DNA of 64,000 nucleotides, from NCBI GenBank assembly GCA_903873585.1, contig CAIQOV010000043.1, forward strand, positions 1 to 64,000. Direction: 5' to 3'. Below the pieces are notes generated by a model. That model had not been told where the DNA came from and searched no databases. It saw only the letters and a list, made by a program, of their open reading frames with translations. The position numbers were made by a program, and so were the translations under genes. Each line of letters starts with the position of its first letter. The first letter of the stretch is position 1. Origin of the DNA: an uncultured Rhodobacterales bacterium. Lineage in GTDB: Bacteria > Pseudomonadota > Alphaproteobacteria > Rhodobacterales > Rhodobacteraceae. Positions 18,225-26,277 of this stretch are shown in pieces.

Positions 18225-18297
18225 CGATTGAACCCGCTTCATGAAGCAGCGTTCTAGCCCGCGGGGCCGCGTGTTTGTGTCAGGATGATGGGATAAA

Positions 18298-18373
18298 TGG
18301 TGCCCCAAGACGGACTCGAACCGCCGACCCCCTCATTACGAATGAGGTGCTCTACCAACTGAGCTATTGGGGC
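18298..18373 (-). tRNA. tRNA-Thr (anticodon CGU)
   Basis: The minus strand gives a full cloverleaf: acceptor GCCCCAA with TTGGGGC, T8-A9, D-arm with AGTTGGTAGA, anticodon arm CCTCA-TTCGTAA-TGAGG (anticodon CGT), T-arm with GGTTCGAGTCC, discriminator A and encoded CCA (18298-18300). CGU reads ACG threonine codons. No integrase or duplicated 3' end is seen beside it. Confidence 0.95.
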
Positions 18374-18576
18374 ACTTTCTGGTGAGATGTCTCCTAGGGC
18401 CCGCCAGATTTGAAGTCAAGCCCCGCCTTGGCCGCTTGGCCCTAGGGGGCATGCTGCGCGGGTTGTGCAACTGCTGCGCGGGATGGAAACTTTGGCGAAA
18501 ACCGGCGCTATGTGTTGACCTTTTATCATGAAGACAGGGTATACAGGCCGCAACGCCCTTTTAGGAGATCATCGCC

Positions 18577-20880
18577 ATGTCCCAAGTCTGCACCCTTGAA
18601 ACATTGGACGCGATTTGGTCGCAGTTTGTAACGCTGCGGGCGGCTGACGCCACGCAAAACCTTTCAGCGACTATTGTCGCAGCTTGCCGCACGCAGGAGT
18701 TTGATCTTGGCCCGAACGAAGTTGGCGAATTGCTGCGGGTTTATCGGTTGCGCGACTTTCAGGATGCTGACCAATTCCACGGTTTTCTAGCACTTTTGGC
18801 CGGCGACCAAACCCTTCGCATTCAGGTCGCCTACCGGTTGCTTAAGACTGCTGGCAAAGGTCAGGTTGCGCTGAAAGATTTCACCAAGCTGCTAGAGTTA
18901 TTTGACCTTACCCCCGCGCAGGCCGAGGTGGTGGGTGTTGAACTTAGCGCTGATGGGTCTGAGCATCTGTCAGAAACAGCGTTTATAAACTTCCTGCCAC
19001 AGGAATTTTCGGCGCATCCCAAAGCCTATCACGGCGGTCATGCGCAGCGCAGCGTATCGGTGCAAAATACAGCGGCAGCGCCAAAGGGTCTTGCAACGCC
19101 AAAAGTGCTTGCTTTGGAGCCAGAACTTGCGGCCAAGGCCGTGGCCGATCTGGGCGGGACTTCGCCGTTGCAAATGCAAATCGGCTTTTTCCGGTTGATG
19201 CAGGGGGCGGCCTATCGGTGTTTCAGGGCCAGTTATTCTGCCAATTCCGAAACCCACCTGCGCGCCTATGATTTGCCCTATACGATCTTTAACTTCGCCA
19301 ATTTTGCCAATGCAGCAATTGATTACTACCAAGCACTTGGAGTAGTGCAGCCCGATGCCATGCAACCTTTGCAGGATTTGCGCATGTCGGTGAATGCAGC
19401 GGCCGATGAATTGCGCGCGCGGATGGAAAATTGGGATGCCACCGCCGCCACGCCTGCCATGCTTTTGGCCGAAGCCAAGCTTGAAGATGAATTGTCCGAA
19501 CTAGACCATCACCACCAGATCGTTTCTGCCGCGATTGAATTGATCCTGTCAGGCGCTGCATTGGGCCACAGCCCCAATGCTTTGACGGTTGAAGACCTGC
19601 AAATTCATGAGCTTAACCGCCTGCGGCATCTGGATGACCACCGCGAAATCTCGGGCCATCAATTTGACACGGCTTTGGAAGGCGACGTTGCCTTTATTGA
19701 TACATGGCAGCGCGTAATTATCGACGATACCGACACGCATTATGCTGGCGCCATCATGCCAACGCGGTATTGGTATGAAGACTTTATGCCTAAACTTCTG
19801 CGCGCGTGTTCTGTTTGCTCGGTGGAAGACCTGTCTGCCATTACCAACGAAACCGAAGCCGATTTGAACCAGTGGTTCAATACTTGCAAAGAGGCAGGCG
19901 AATTTCTGCCCTTTGCCGTTGACGTGCAAGATCACTTCCCCGCTTGTTCTTTCCAAGTCAAGCAAGAGATTAAGCAGGCTTGGCGCTTAAGCCGTCATTA
20001 TCTGAACGGCGTGCAAAAGCGCCGCGAGCGTGAAGAATTTGGCCGCGATTCGGGGTATCTGTCAGAATACGTCACCTTCATCGACGTTTATCTTGGCCGC
20101 AGCGATATTGCTGATTCTGAAATGCGCATCAGCTTTCCTTATTTCATCGGGCCAGCCACGTGGCGTTTCTTGCACACCGGTGCCGAGATTGTTGCCAACC
20201 TGCCAGCGGAAAACCAAGCTGCTGGGGCGTCAGCATTCAAGGCCTTCTTTGGCGCCCTAGCCACCGTCTATCCCTGCCCCTATTGCCGCTTTCACCTGAA
20301 CCGTTACGTGATCAAGAACGGCGAAGTGCAGATGTATCCGATTGAATATCTGCTGCTTGGCCCACAGGCGCATTCTACCCATGTGCAAGTGACCATTCAT
20401 GAAAAGCTTAACACAGTCACCGATGGCCATAGCCTGCGGATGTTCCTGTGGAAGCTGCATAATACCGTCTCATCCTCGATCGCGCGCAGCGAGTCTTGGT
20501 ATCACCGTGATGAAGAGGCGCATTATACCAGCCGTTACTGGCCCAGCCTTGATTCTGAAATTGCGCGCGCCACGGCGATTGGTCAGGAATATCTGGAAAC
20601 CAACCGAATCCAGCGGATTTACGGCGTCATGAAACATGCCGCTCACTTGGCAATTGTGCGCGATGAATTCCAACTGGCACTGTCGGGCGCTTTGACGGGC
20701 CATGTGGAAAAGGTGGTTGAGCGGGCCGAAAAGATCATCCCTGCCGCCGAAAGCGCCATTCTGGCATCGCGCTTTTTGCAGGAAACATACCATTTCAACC
20801 CCAAGGCGACCCTAGACGCCCCCCACTTCTCGGCCGAGGAAGAGGCTTTGGCGCGCAGCGGTTCTTTCGTCGAAGCGTAG
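18577..20880 (+). CDS. Large protein with a C-terminal Erv/Alr-like sulfhydryl oxidase domain
   Basis: 767 residues; AGGAG site before ATG 18577; no signal peptide. Residues about 520-635 look like an Erv1/ALR flavin-dependent thiol oxidase: GPATWRFLHTGAE (Trp-529, His-533), YPCPYCRFHL with the redox pair Cys-567/Cys-570, and FLWKLHNTV (His-628, Asn-629), the order and spacing of the Erv fold. Further cysteines (Cys-411/Cys-414 as CSVC, Cys-437, Cys-457) could be shuttle residues. The first 500 residues are mostly helical and not recognised; two stretches near residues 90 and 130 faintly resemble degenerate EF-hands. Family chemistry is thiol + O2 to disulfide + H2O2. It stands alone between a tRNA gene and an acyl-CoA dehydrogenase operon, closed by its own hairpin. 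Confidence 0.65.
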   Translation: MSQVCTLETLDAIWSQFVTLRAADATQNLSATIVAACRTQEFDLGPNEVGELLRVYRLRDFQDADQFHGFLALLAGDQTLRIQVAYRLLKTAGKGQVALKDFTKLLELFDLTPAQAEVVGVELSADGSEHLSETAFINFLPQEFSAHPKAYHGGHAQRSVSVQNTAAAPKGLATPKVLALEPELAAKAVADLGGTSPLQMQIGFFRLMQGAAYRCFRASYSANSETHLRAYDLPYTIFNFANFANAAIDYYQALGVVQPDAMQPLQDLRMSVNAAADELRARMENWDATAATPAMLLAEAKLEDELSELDHHHQIVSAAIELILSGAALGHSPNALTVEDLQIHELNRLRHLDDHREISGHQFDTALEGDVAFIDTWQRVIIDDTDTHYAGAIMPTRYWYEDFMPKLLRACSVCSVEDLSAITNETEADLNQWFNTCKEAGEFLPFAVDVQDHFPACSFQVKQEIKQAWRLSRHYLNGVQKRREREEFGRDSGYLSEYVTFIDVYLGRSDIADSEMRISFPYFIGPATWRFLHTGAEIVANLPAENQAAGASAFKAFFGALATVYPCPYCRFHLNRYVIKNGEVQMYPIEYLLLGPQAHSTHVQVTIHEKLNTVTDGHSLRMFLWKLHNTVSSSIARSESWYHRDEEAHYTSRYWPSLDSEIARATAIGQEYLETNRIQRIYGVMKHAAHLAIVRDEFQLALSGALTGHVEKVVERAEKIIPAAESAILASRFLQETYHFNPKATLDAPHFSAEEEALARSGSFVEA

Positions 20881-20890
20881 GGCAACCTTG

Positions 20891-20919
20891 TTCAGCTATG
20901 CCCGAACGGCATAGCTGAA
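20891..20919 (+). terminator. Hairpin after the Erv/Alr-domain gene
   Basis: TTCAGCTATGCC (20891-20902) and GGCATAGCTGAA (20908-20919) form a perfect 12-bp stem with a five-base loop, eleven bases after the stop. No T-tract follows, but the stability and position fit a terminator. Confidence 0.75.
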
Positions 20920-20991
20920 ATCGGGGTTTGACGGCTTCTGTGGCGCAGGATTTCGGCTTTTGATGCGGGTCTGTCTTATAAGGTCGCCGCT

Positions 20992-22155
20992 ATGCAACCC
21001 GATGATCCTGACGCTTTCGCCGAAATCCGCACCGCCGTGGCGCGGCTTTGCGCCCAGTTTCCTGCCACCTATTGGCGGCAAATGGACCGCGACGCTGCCT
21101 ATCCAACCGCCTTTGTGCAGGCACTGACACAGGCGGGCTACTTGGCGGCGCTGATCCCCGAAGCTTATGGCGGCGCTGGCCTAAGCCTGTCGGCGGCAGC
21201 GGCGATATTGGAAGAGATTCAGCGCGCGGGGGCCAATGGGGCCGCTTGCCATGCCCAGATGTACATCATGGGCAGCCTGCTGCGGCACGGGTCCGAGGCG
21301 CAAAAGGCGCAGTATCTGCCGCAGATTGCCAGCGGTGCTTTGCGATTGCAGGCTTTTGGCGTCACTGAACCGGGCAGTGGAACCGACACCACCTCTATCA
21401 CCACTTTTGCCGAAAAGCGTGGCGACCATTACGTTGTGAACGGCCAAAAGGTCTGGACCAGCCGCGCCGAACACTCTGACCTGATGCTGCTTTTGGCCCG
21501 CACCACGCCCAAAGATAAGGTCGCCAAACGCACTGACGGACTTTCGGTTTTCATCGTTGATATGAAGCAGGCGCTGGCAGGCGGCATGACGATCCGCCCG
21601 ATCCGCACCATGATGAACCATTCCACCACCGAAGTGTTTTTCGACAACGTGCGCGTTCCGGCGGAAAACCTTATTGGCGAAGAAGGCAAAGGCTTTCGCT
21701 ACATCCTGTCGGGCATGAACGCAGAACGCATTCTGATTGCGTCGGAATGTATCGGCGATGCCAAGTGGTTCATCACCAAGGCCACCGATTACGCCAATGA
21801 ACGCCGTGTTTTTGGCCGTCAGATCGGCCAGAACCAAGGCATCCAATTCCCCATCGCGCGCGCCTATGCCCAGATGCGCGCGGCTGAGTTGATGGTGAAA
21901 CACGCCGCATCTTTGTTTGAAGCGGGCCGCGATTGCGGGGCCGAGGCGAACATGGCCAAAATGCTGGCGGCAGAGGCGTCTTGGGCCGCCGCAGAGGCTT
22001 GCGTGCAAACCCACGGCGGCTTTGGCTTTGCCGAGGAATACGACATCGAACGCAAGTTCCGCGAGGCGCGCCTGTATCAAGTGGCCCCCATATCAACCAA
22101 CCTGATCTTATCGCATCTGGCCGAGCATGTGCTTGGTCTGCCAAGGTCGTATTGA
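20992..22155 (+). CDS. Acyl-CoA dehydrogenase
   Basis: 387 residues, normal for the family. FAD/acyl-CoA motifs: FGVTEPGSGTDTTSITTFAE (residues 122-141), VNGQKVWTSRAEHSDLMLLLAR, RRVFGRQIGQNQGIQFPIA and the C-terminal QTHGGFGFAEEYDIERKFRE. The Glu used by most members (YEGT position) is replaced (YQVAPIST). A Glu at 245 (GMNAERILIA) sits where isovaleryl-CoA-type enzymes place theirs. It oxidises a CoA thioester to the 2-enoyl form; substrate unknown, likely short or branched. First gene of an operon with a CoA-transferase, a hydratase and hyuAB. Confidence 0.9.
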   Translation: MQPDDPDAFAEIRTAVARLCAQFPATYWRQMDRDAAYPTAFVQALTQAGYLAALIPEAYGGAGLSLSAAAAILEEIQRAGANGAACHAQMYIMGSLLRHGSEAQKAQYLPQIASGALRLQAFGVTEPGSGTDTTSITTFAEKRGDHYVVNGQKVWTSRAEHSDLMLLLARTTPKDKVAKRTDGLSVFIVDMKQALAGGMTIRPIRTMMNHSTTEVFFDNVRVPAENLIGEEGKGFRYILSGMNAERILIASECIGDAKWFITKATDYANERRVFGRQIGQNQGIQFPIARAYAQMRAAELMVKHAASLFEAGRDCGAEANMAKMLAAEASWAAAEACVQTHGGFGFAEEYDIERKFREARLYQVAPISTNLILSHLAEHVLGLPRSY

Positions 22156-22156
22156 C

Positions 22157-23269
22157 ATGGCTGGACCGCTTTCAGGGCTTTTGGTGGTGGCCATCGAACA
22201 GGCCGTGGCGGCGCCCACCTGCACCGTGCGCTTGGCCGATGCTGGTGCGCGGGTGATCAAGATTGAACGCGAAAGCGGCGACACGGCGCGCCATTATGAC
22301 CGCGCCATCCACGGCACCAGCGCCTATTTCGCTTGGCTCAACCGTGGCAAGCAAAGCGCTGTGCTAGATATAAAGGCCGCAGCCGACCGCGCCGTGATTG
22401 AAGCGATGGTGTCGCAGGCCGATGTCTTTGTGCAAAACCTTGCCCCCGGTGCGGCGTCACGGCTGGGGTTGGGTGCGGCTGACCTTGTGGCGCGCTTTCC
22501 TCGCATCATCGCCGTCGACATTGTGGGTTACGGCCAAGACACGCCCGCCCGCGATATGCGCGCCTATGATATGCTGATCCAAGCTGAAAGCGGGATGTGC
22601 GCTGTGACAGGCACGGCGGAAACGCCTGTGAAGGTTGGCGTGTCATTGGCCGATGTGGCGACCGGCATGACAGCCCATGCCGCCGTGCTGGAAGCGCTGT
22701 TGGAACGTGCGCTGACGGGCAAGGGCAAGGCGATTGAAATCGCCATGTTTGATACGATGGCGGATCTGATGTCAGTGCCCCTGCTGCATCATGATTACGC
22801 CCACAAAGACTCGCCGCGCGTGGGGCTTAGCCATGCGTCAATTTATCCCTATGGGTCGTTTGATTGCAGCGATGGGCAGGTGGTGGCGGTGGTGCAAGCC
22901 CCGCAAGAATGGGTGCGCTTTTGCACCAGCGTTTTGCGCCGCCCTGATCTGATCCACGATCCCCGCTTTGTCGACAACCCCGCCCGCGTCGCCAATCGCG
23001 CAGCGCTAGAGGCGATCATTCACCCCGTCTTCGCCGCCCAAACCCAAGCGGGCATGATTGCCGTGCTAGAGGCCGCCGATCTGCCTTGGTCGCGCGTCAG
23101 CACGGTCGCTGACCTATCCGCCCACCCTGCCTTGCGCCGAATGGTGGGCCACGTGGCGGGCGGGGATTTTGCGGGGGCCGTATCGCCCTTACGCCGCGAT
23201 CTGGTTGCTGGCCCCGTGCCCGAACTGGGCCAACACACCGACGCCATACGGGTGGAGTTTACCCCATGA
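22157..23269 (+). CDS. Class III (CaiB/BaiF) CoA-transferase
   Basis: 370 residues from ATG 22157, one base after the previous stop. Family features: N-terminal LVVAIEQAVAAPTCTVRLAD then AGARVIKIE, GKQSAVLDIK, VFVQNLAPGAASRLGL, and the catalytic Asp-166 in SLADVATGM. It moves CoA from a donor thioester to a carboxylate, probably activating the acid that the neighbouring dehydrogenase and hydratase process. It overlaps the next gene by four bases (ATGA). Confidence 0.9.
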   Translation: MAGPLSGLLVVAIEQAVAAPTCTVRLADAGARVIKIERESGDTARHYDRAIHGTSAYFAWLNRGKQSAVLDIKAAADRAVIEAMVSQADVFVQNLAPGAASRLGLGAADLVARFPRIIAVDIVGYGQDTPARDMRAYDMLIQAESGMCAVTGTAETPVKVGVSLADVATGMTAHAAVLEALLERALTGKGKAIEIAMFDTMADLMSVPLLHHDYAHKDSPRVGLSHASIYPYGSFDCSDGQVVAVVQAPQEWVRFCTSVLRRPDLIHDPRFVDNPARVANRAALEAIIHPVFAAQTQAGMIAVLEAADLPWSRVSTVADLSAHPALRRMVGHVAGGDFAGAVSPLRRDLVAGPVPELGQHTDAIRVEFTP

Positions 23270-24117
23270 CCCAAGCCCTGCTGGATATTGACCATCTGCG
23301 CCAATGGATCGGCCGGACCGAGACTGCGCAAGACACCGTATCCCCCCGCTTGGTCGCAGGCTATCTGGCCGTGCTGGATGACCCACAGCCGCAGCGTGAA
23401 GTGGGCACGCTTGCCCCCTTGGCCATTCACTGGTGCCTTGCGCCCGAAACCCGCCCCATGTCGCAACTGGGGCTTGATGGCCACCCCAAGCGCGGCGGTT
23501 TGCTGCCGCCCGTGCCCTTGCCGCATCGGATGTGGGCGGGGGGCAAGATTGATCTGGCGGGCCGTTTCAAAGTGGGCGATGTCATCACCCGCCAGTCAAC
23601 GGTGCAGGATGTGACGGTCAAGACAGGCCGCAGCGGAACGCTGTGCTTTGTGGCGGTCGATCATGCCTTTCATGGCCCGCAGGGTCTGATCCTGACCGAG
23701 CGGCATGACATCGTCTACCGCGCCGCGCGCGACCCAAATGCGCCTGCGCCGATGATCCCGCAGGCCCCTGTCGGGCGCTGGTCTTACAGCGTTATGGCTG
23801 ACCCCGTGCTGCTGTTTCGCTATTCCGCCCTCACCTTCAACGGCCACCGCATCCACTACGACCGCAATCATGCGGTCACGTCCGAAGGCTACACAGGTCT
23901 GGTCGTTCACGGCCCGCTGCAAGCCACGATGATGCTGGAATTCGCGGCAAAACTGCGCGGCACTCCACCCGCCACCTTCACCTTTCGCGGCATCAGCCCG
24001 CTGATTGACGGCGCGGCCTTTACGGTCAACGCCGATGAAACCCCCGAAGGCCTGCACCTTTGGACCGCCGCCGCCGATGGCCGCCTGTGCATGGAGGCGC
24101 AGGCGGTCTGGGCTTAA
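23266..24117 (+). CDS. MaoC/HTD2-like acyl-CoA hydratase (mesaconyl/itaconyl-CoA hydratase type)
   Basis: 283 residues with a double hotdog layout. The N-terminal half ends in DHAFHGPQGLILTERHDIVYR. The C-terminal half has YSALTFNGHRIHYDRNHAVTS then EGYTGLVVHGPL, whose Asp/His are the usual MaoC hydratase residues. Similar proteins act as mesaconyl-C4-CoA, itaconyl-CoA or 3-methylfumaryl-CoA hydratases; the exact substrate here is inferred only as an unsaturated dicarboxyl- or branched acyl-CoA made by the dehydrogenase. Coupled to the CoA-transferase gene. Confidence 0.8.
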   Translation: MTQALLDIDHLRQWIGRTETAQDTVSPRLVAGYLAVLDDPQPQREVGTLAPLAIHWCLAPETRPMSQLGLDGHPKRGGLLPPVPLPHRMWAGGKIDLAGRFKVGDVITRQSTVQDVTVKTGRSGTLCFVAVDHAFHGPQGLILTERHDIVYRAARDPNAPAPMIPQAPVGRWSYSVMADPVLLFRYSALTFNGHRIHYDRNHAVTSEGYTGLVVHGPLQATMMLEFAAKLRGTPPATFTFRGISPLIDGAAFTVNADETPEGLHLWTAAADGRLCMEAQAVWA

Positions 24118-24174
24118 CGAAACTCAAAACAGGCACCGGCCCAAGGCCGCGCCTTCACCATAGGGAGATGCAAG

Positions 24175-26274
24175 ATGATCAGGTTAGGCGTTGACGTCGG
24201 CGGCACCTTCACCGACCTCGTGCTAGAGGCGGTGGGGGCAGACGGTCGGCAAGAGGTGTTCGTGCACAAAGTGTCCAGCACGCCACAAGACCAGTCGATT
24301 GGCGTGGTGCAGGGTGTGGTCGAACTTTGTGCCATCGCGGGCATTCAACCCGGCCAGATCGACGCGCTGTTTCACGGCACAACCGTTGCCACCAACATCG
24401 TGATCGAACGCGACGGGGCCGATGTGGGCATGATCACCACCAAAGGCTTCCGCGACATCTTGCACATGGCGCGCCACAAACGGCCGCACAACTTCTCGCT
24501 GCAATTCGACGTGCCATGGCAAAGCGCCCCGCTGATCAAACGCCGCAACCGCATTGCGGTGACCGAACGCATCATGCCGCCAACGGGCATCGTGGAAACG
24601 CCGCTGAACCTTGACGAGGTGGAACAAGCCGCCGAACTTTTCGCCCAACGCGGACTGCAAGCGGTGGTGATCGGCTTTTTGTTCTCGTTCTTGAACAACG
24701 ACCACGAATTGAAAGCCAAAGAGATCGTCAAGCGCGTGATGCCCGACGCTTTCATCTGCGCCTCGTGCGAGGTGGTGAATACGATGCGGGAATATGAACG
24801 CTTCTCGACCGCCGCGATGAACGCCTATATCGGGCCGCGCACGGCGGGGTATCTCGACAATTTGCAGCGCCGCCTGCGGGATGCAGGCGTGAACGCCTAT
24901 GTTCGAATGATGCAGTCGAACGGCGGGGTTTCCACTGTGGAGCAGGCCAGCAAGAACCCCGTGGGCCTGTTGCTATCAGGCCCAGCGGGCGGTGTGATCG
25001 GCGGGCGTTGGACGGGGCAAGCTTGCGATCAGGGGCAGGTGATCACGATCGACATCGGCGGCACCTCGGCGGACATTTCGGTTATCCGCGATGGCAACCT
25101 GACGATCAAGAACCCCCGCGACACCGAAGTGGCCGAAATGCCCGTGCTGGTGCCGATGATCGACATTGACGCGATTGGCGCAGGCGGCGGGTCTATCGCC
25201 TATGTCGACAGCGGCGGGGCGTTTCGGGTTGGGCCACGTTCAGCCGGGGCAGAACCCGGGCCTGCGTGCTATGGCAAGGGCGGGGTGGAACCCACCGTGA
25301 CCGATGCGCAAGTGGTGCTGGGCCGTTTGGACCCAGAGCAGTTCTTGGGCGGCGGGCTGAAGATTGACCCCGCTTTGGCAGAAGCTGCGATTAGATCGAA
25401 ACTGGCCGATCCTTTGGGCCTGTCAGTCAAAGATGCAGCGCTGGGCGTTTTGCGCATCATCAACAATCACATGGCGTTGGCGATTGCGTCCAACTCGGTC
25501 GCGCGCGGCATTGACCCGCGCGGCTTTAGCCTGATGGCCTTTGGCGGCGCAGGCCCCCTGCACGGCGTGGCACTGGGCGAGGCGATTTGGGCCAAGAACG
25601 TGATCTCTCCGCTGCACCCCGGTATCACGGCGGCGATGGGGCTTTTGGTGACAGAACCGCGCTATGAATTCACCCGCTCATCTTTGTCGATCTTGCAAGC
25701 GGGTGACACCAGCAGCTTTTCCCAGATTGGCGCGGTGTTTGACAAGTTGCAGGCTGAAGCCAAGGCGCAGTTGGATAGCGACGGCATTCCCGCCGCCGCC
25801 CAACGCTTCTCGCGCATCGCGGAATGCCGCTATGTGGGCCAAGGGTTTGAGCTGCGGGTTGATGTGCCCGAAGGGGCCTTTACCGCCGAAACCGCGGCAG
25901 GTGTTGCGAAAGCCTTCTATGCCGTGCACCGCACCGAATACGGCCATGCGTTCGAAGACCAAGCGGTCGAGGTTGTCACCCTGCGCGTGATCGGCACCGC
26001 CTCTGCCGAAACCCTACGCTTGCCCGCGCTGGAAAAAGGCGGGCGCAGGAATCCGTCGGATGCGGCCCTTTACGCCCGCATGACCACCTTTGATGATGGC
26101 CAAACGCTGGAAACCCCGCGCTTTGACCGGACAAAACTTAAAGCCGACGATGTGGTGACAGGCCCTGCCATTGTCACGCAAACAAACTCAACCACCGTGA
26201 TCCCCAAGGGCTTTACCGCCACTGTGATGCGCTTGGGTGACATTGTGATCAGCCGCAACGGAAAGGAGTCCTAA
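24175..26274 (+). CDS. hyuA: Hydantoinase/oxoprolinase subunit A (HyuA-like), copy 1
   Basis: 699 residues; GGGAGATG site before ATG 24175. ASKHA-fold ATPase: phosphate-1 loop GVDVGGTFTDLVLE (residues 4-17), FHGTTVATN, SGPAGGVIGG, ITIDIGGTSADISV and SAGAEPGPACYGKGG, all typical of HyuA. HyuA/HyuB enzymes hydrolyse hydantoins, 5-oxoproline or similar cyclic amides with ATP, or carboxylate ketones in the acetone-carboxylase branch. hyuB follows three bases downstream. Substrate unknown. Confidence 0.9.
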   Translation: MIRLGVDVGGTFTDLVLEAVGADGRQEVFVHKVSSTPQDQSIGVVQGVVELCAIAGIQPGQIDALFHGTTVATNIVIERDGADVGMITTKGFRDILHMARHKRPHNFSLQFDVPWQSAPLIKRRNRIAVTERIMPPTGIVETPLNLDEVEQAAELFAQRGLQAVVIGFLFSFLNNDHELKAKEIVKRVMPDAFICASCEVVNTMREYERFSTAAMNAYIGPRTAGYLDNLQRRLRDAGVNAYVRMMQSNGGVSTVEQASKNPVGLLLSGPAGGVIGGRWTGQACDQGQVITIDIGGTSADISVIRDGNLTIKNPRDTEVAEMPVLVPMIDIDAIGAGGGSIAYVDSGGAFRVGPRSAGAEPGPACYGKGGVEPTVTDAQVVLGRLDPEQFLGGGLKIDPALAEAAIRSKLADPLGLSVKDAALGVLRIINNHMALAIASNSVARGIDPRGFSLMAFGGAGPLHGVALGEAIWAKNVISPLHPGITAAMGLLVTEPRYEFTRSSLSILQAGDTSSFSQIGAVFDKLQAEAKAQLDSDGIPAAAQRFSRIAECRYVGQGFELRVDVPEGAFTAETAAGVAKAFYAVHRTEYGHAFEDQAVEVVTLRVIGTASAETLRLPALEKGGRRNPSDAALYARMTTFDDGQTLETPRFDRTKLKADDVVTGPAIVTQTNSTTVIPKGFTATVMRLGDIVISRNGKES

Positions 26275-26277
26275 GCC

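Noticed and set aside
18298-18373. tRNA-Thr as an attachment site for an integrated element
   Set aside because: No integrase gene and no repeated 3' tRNA segment was seen in the flanks.
18577-19020. True EF-hand pair at the N-terminus of the Erv/Alr-domain protein
   Set aside because: GKGQVALKDF and SADGSEHLSETAF only faintly resemble EF loops; key Asp residues are missing in the first.
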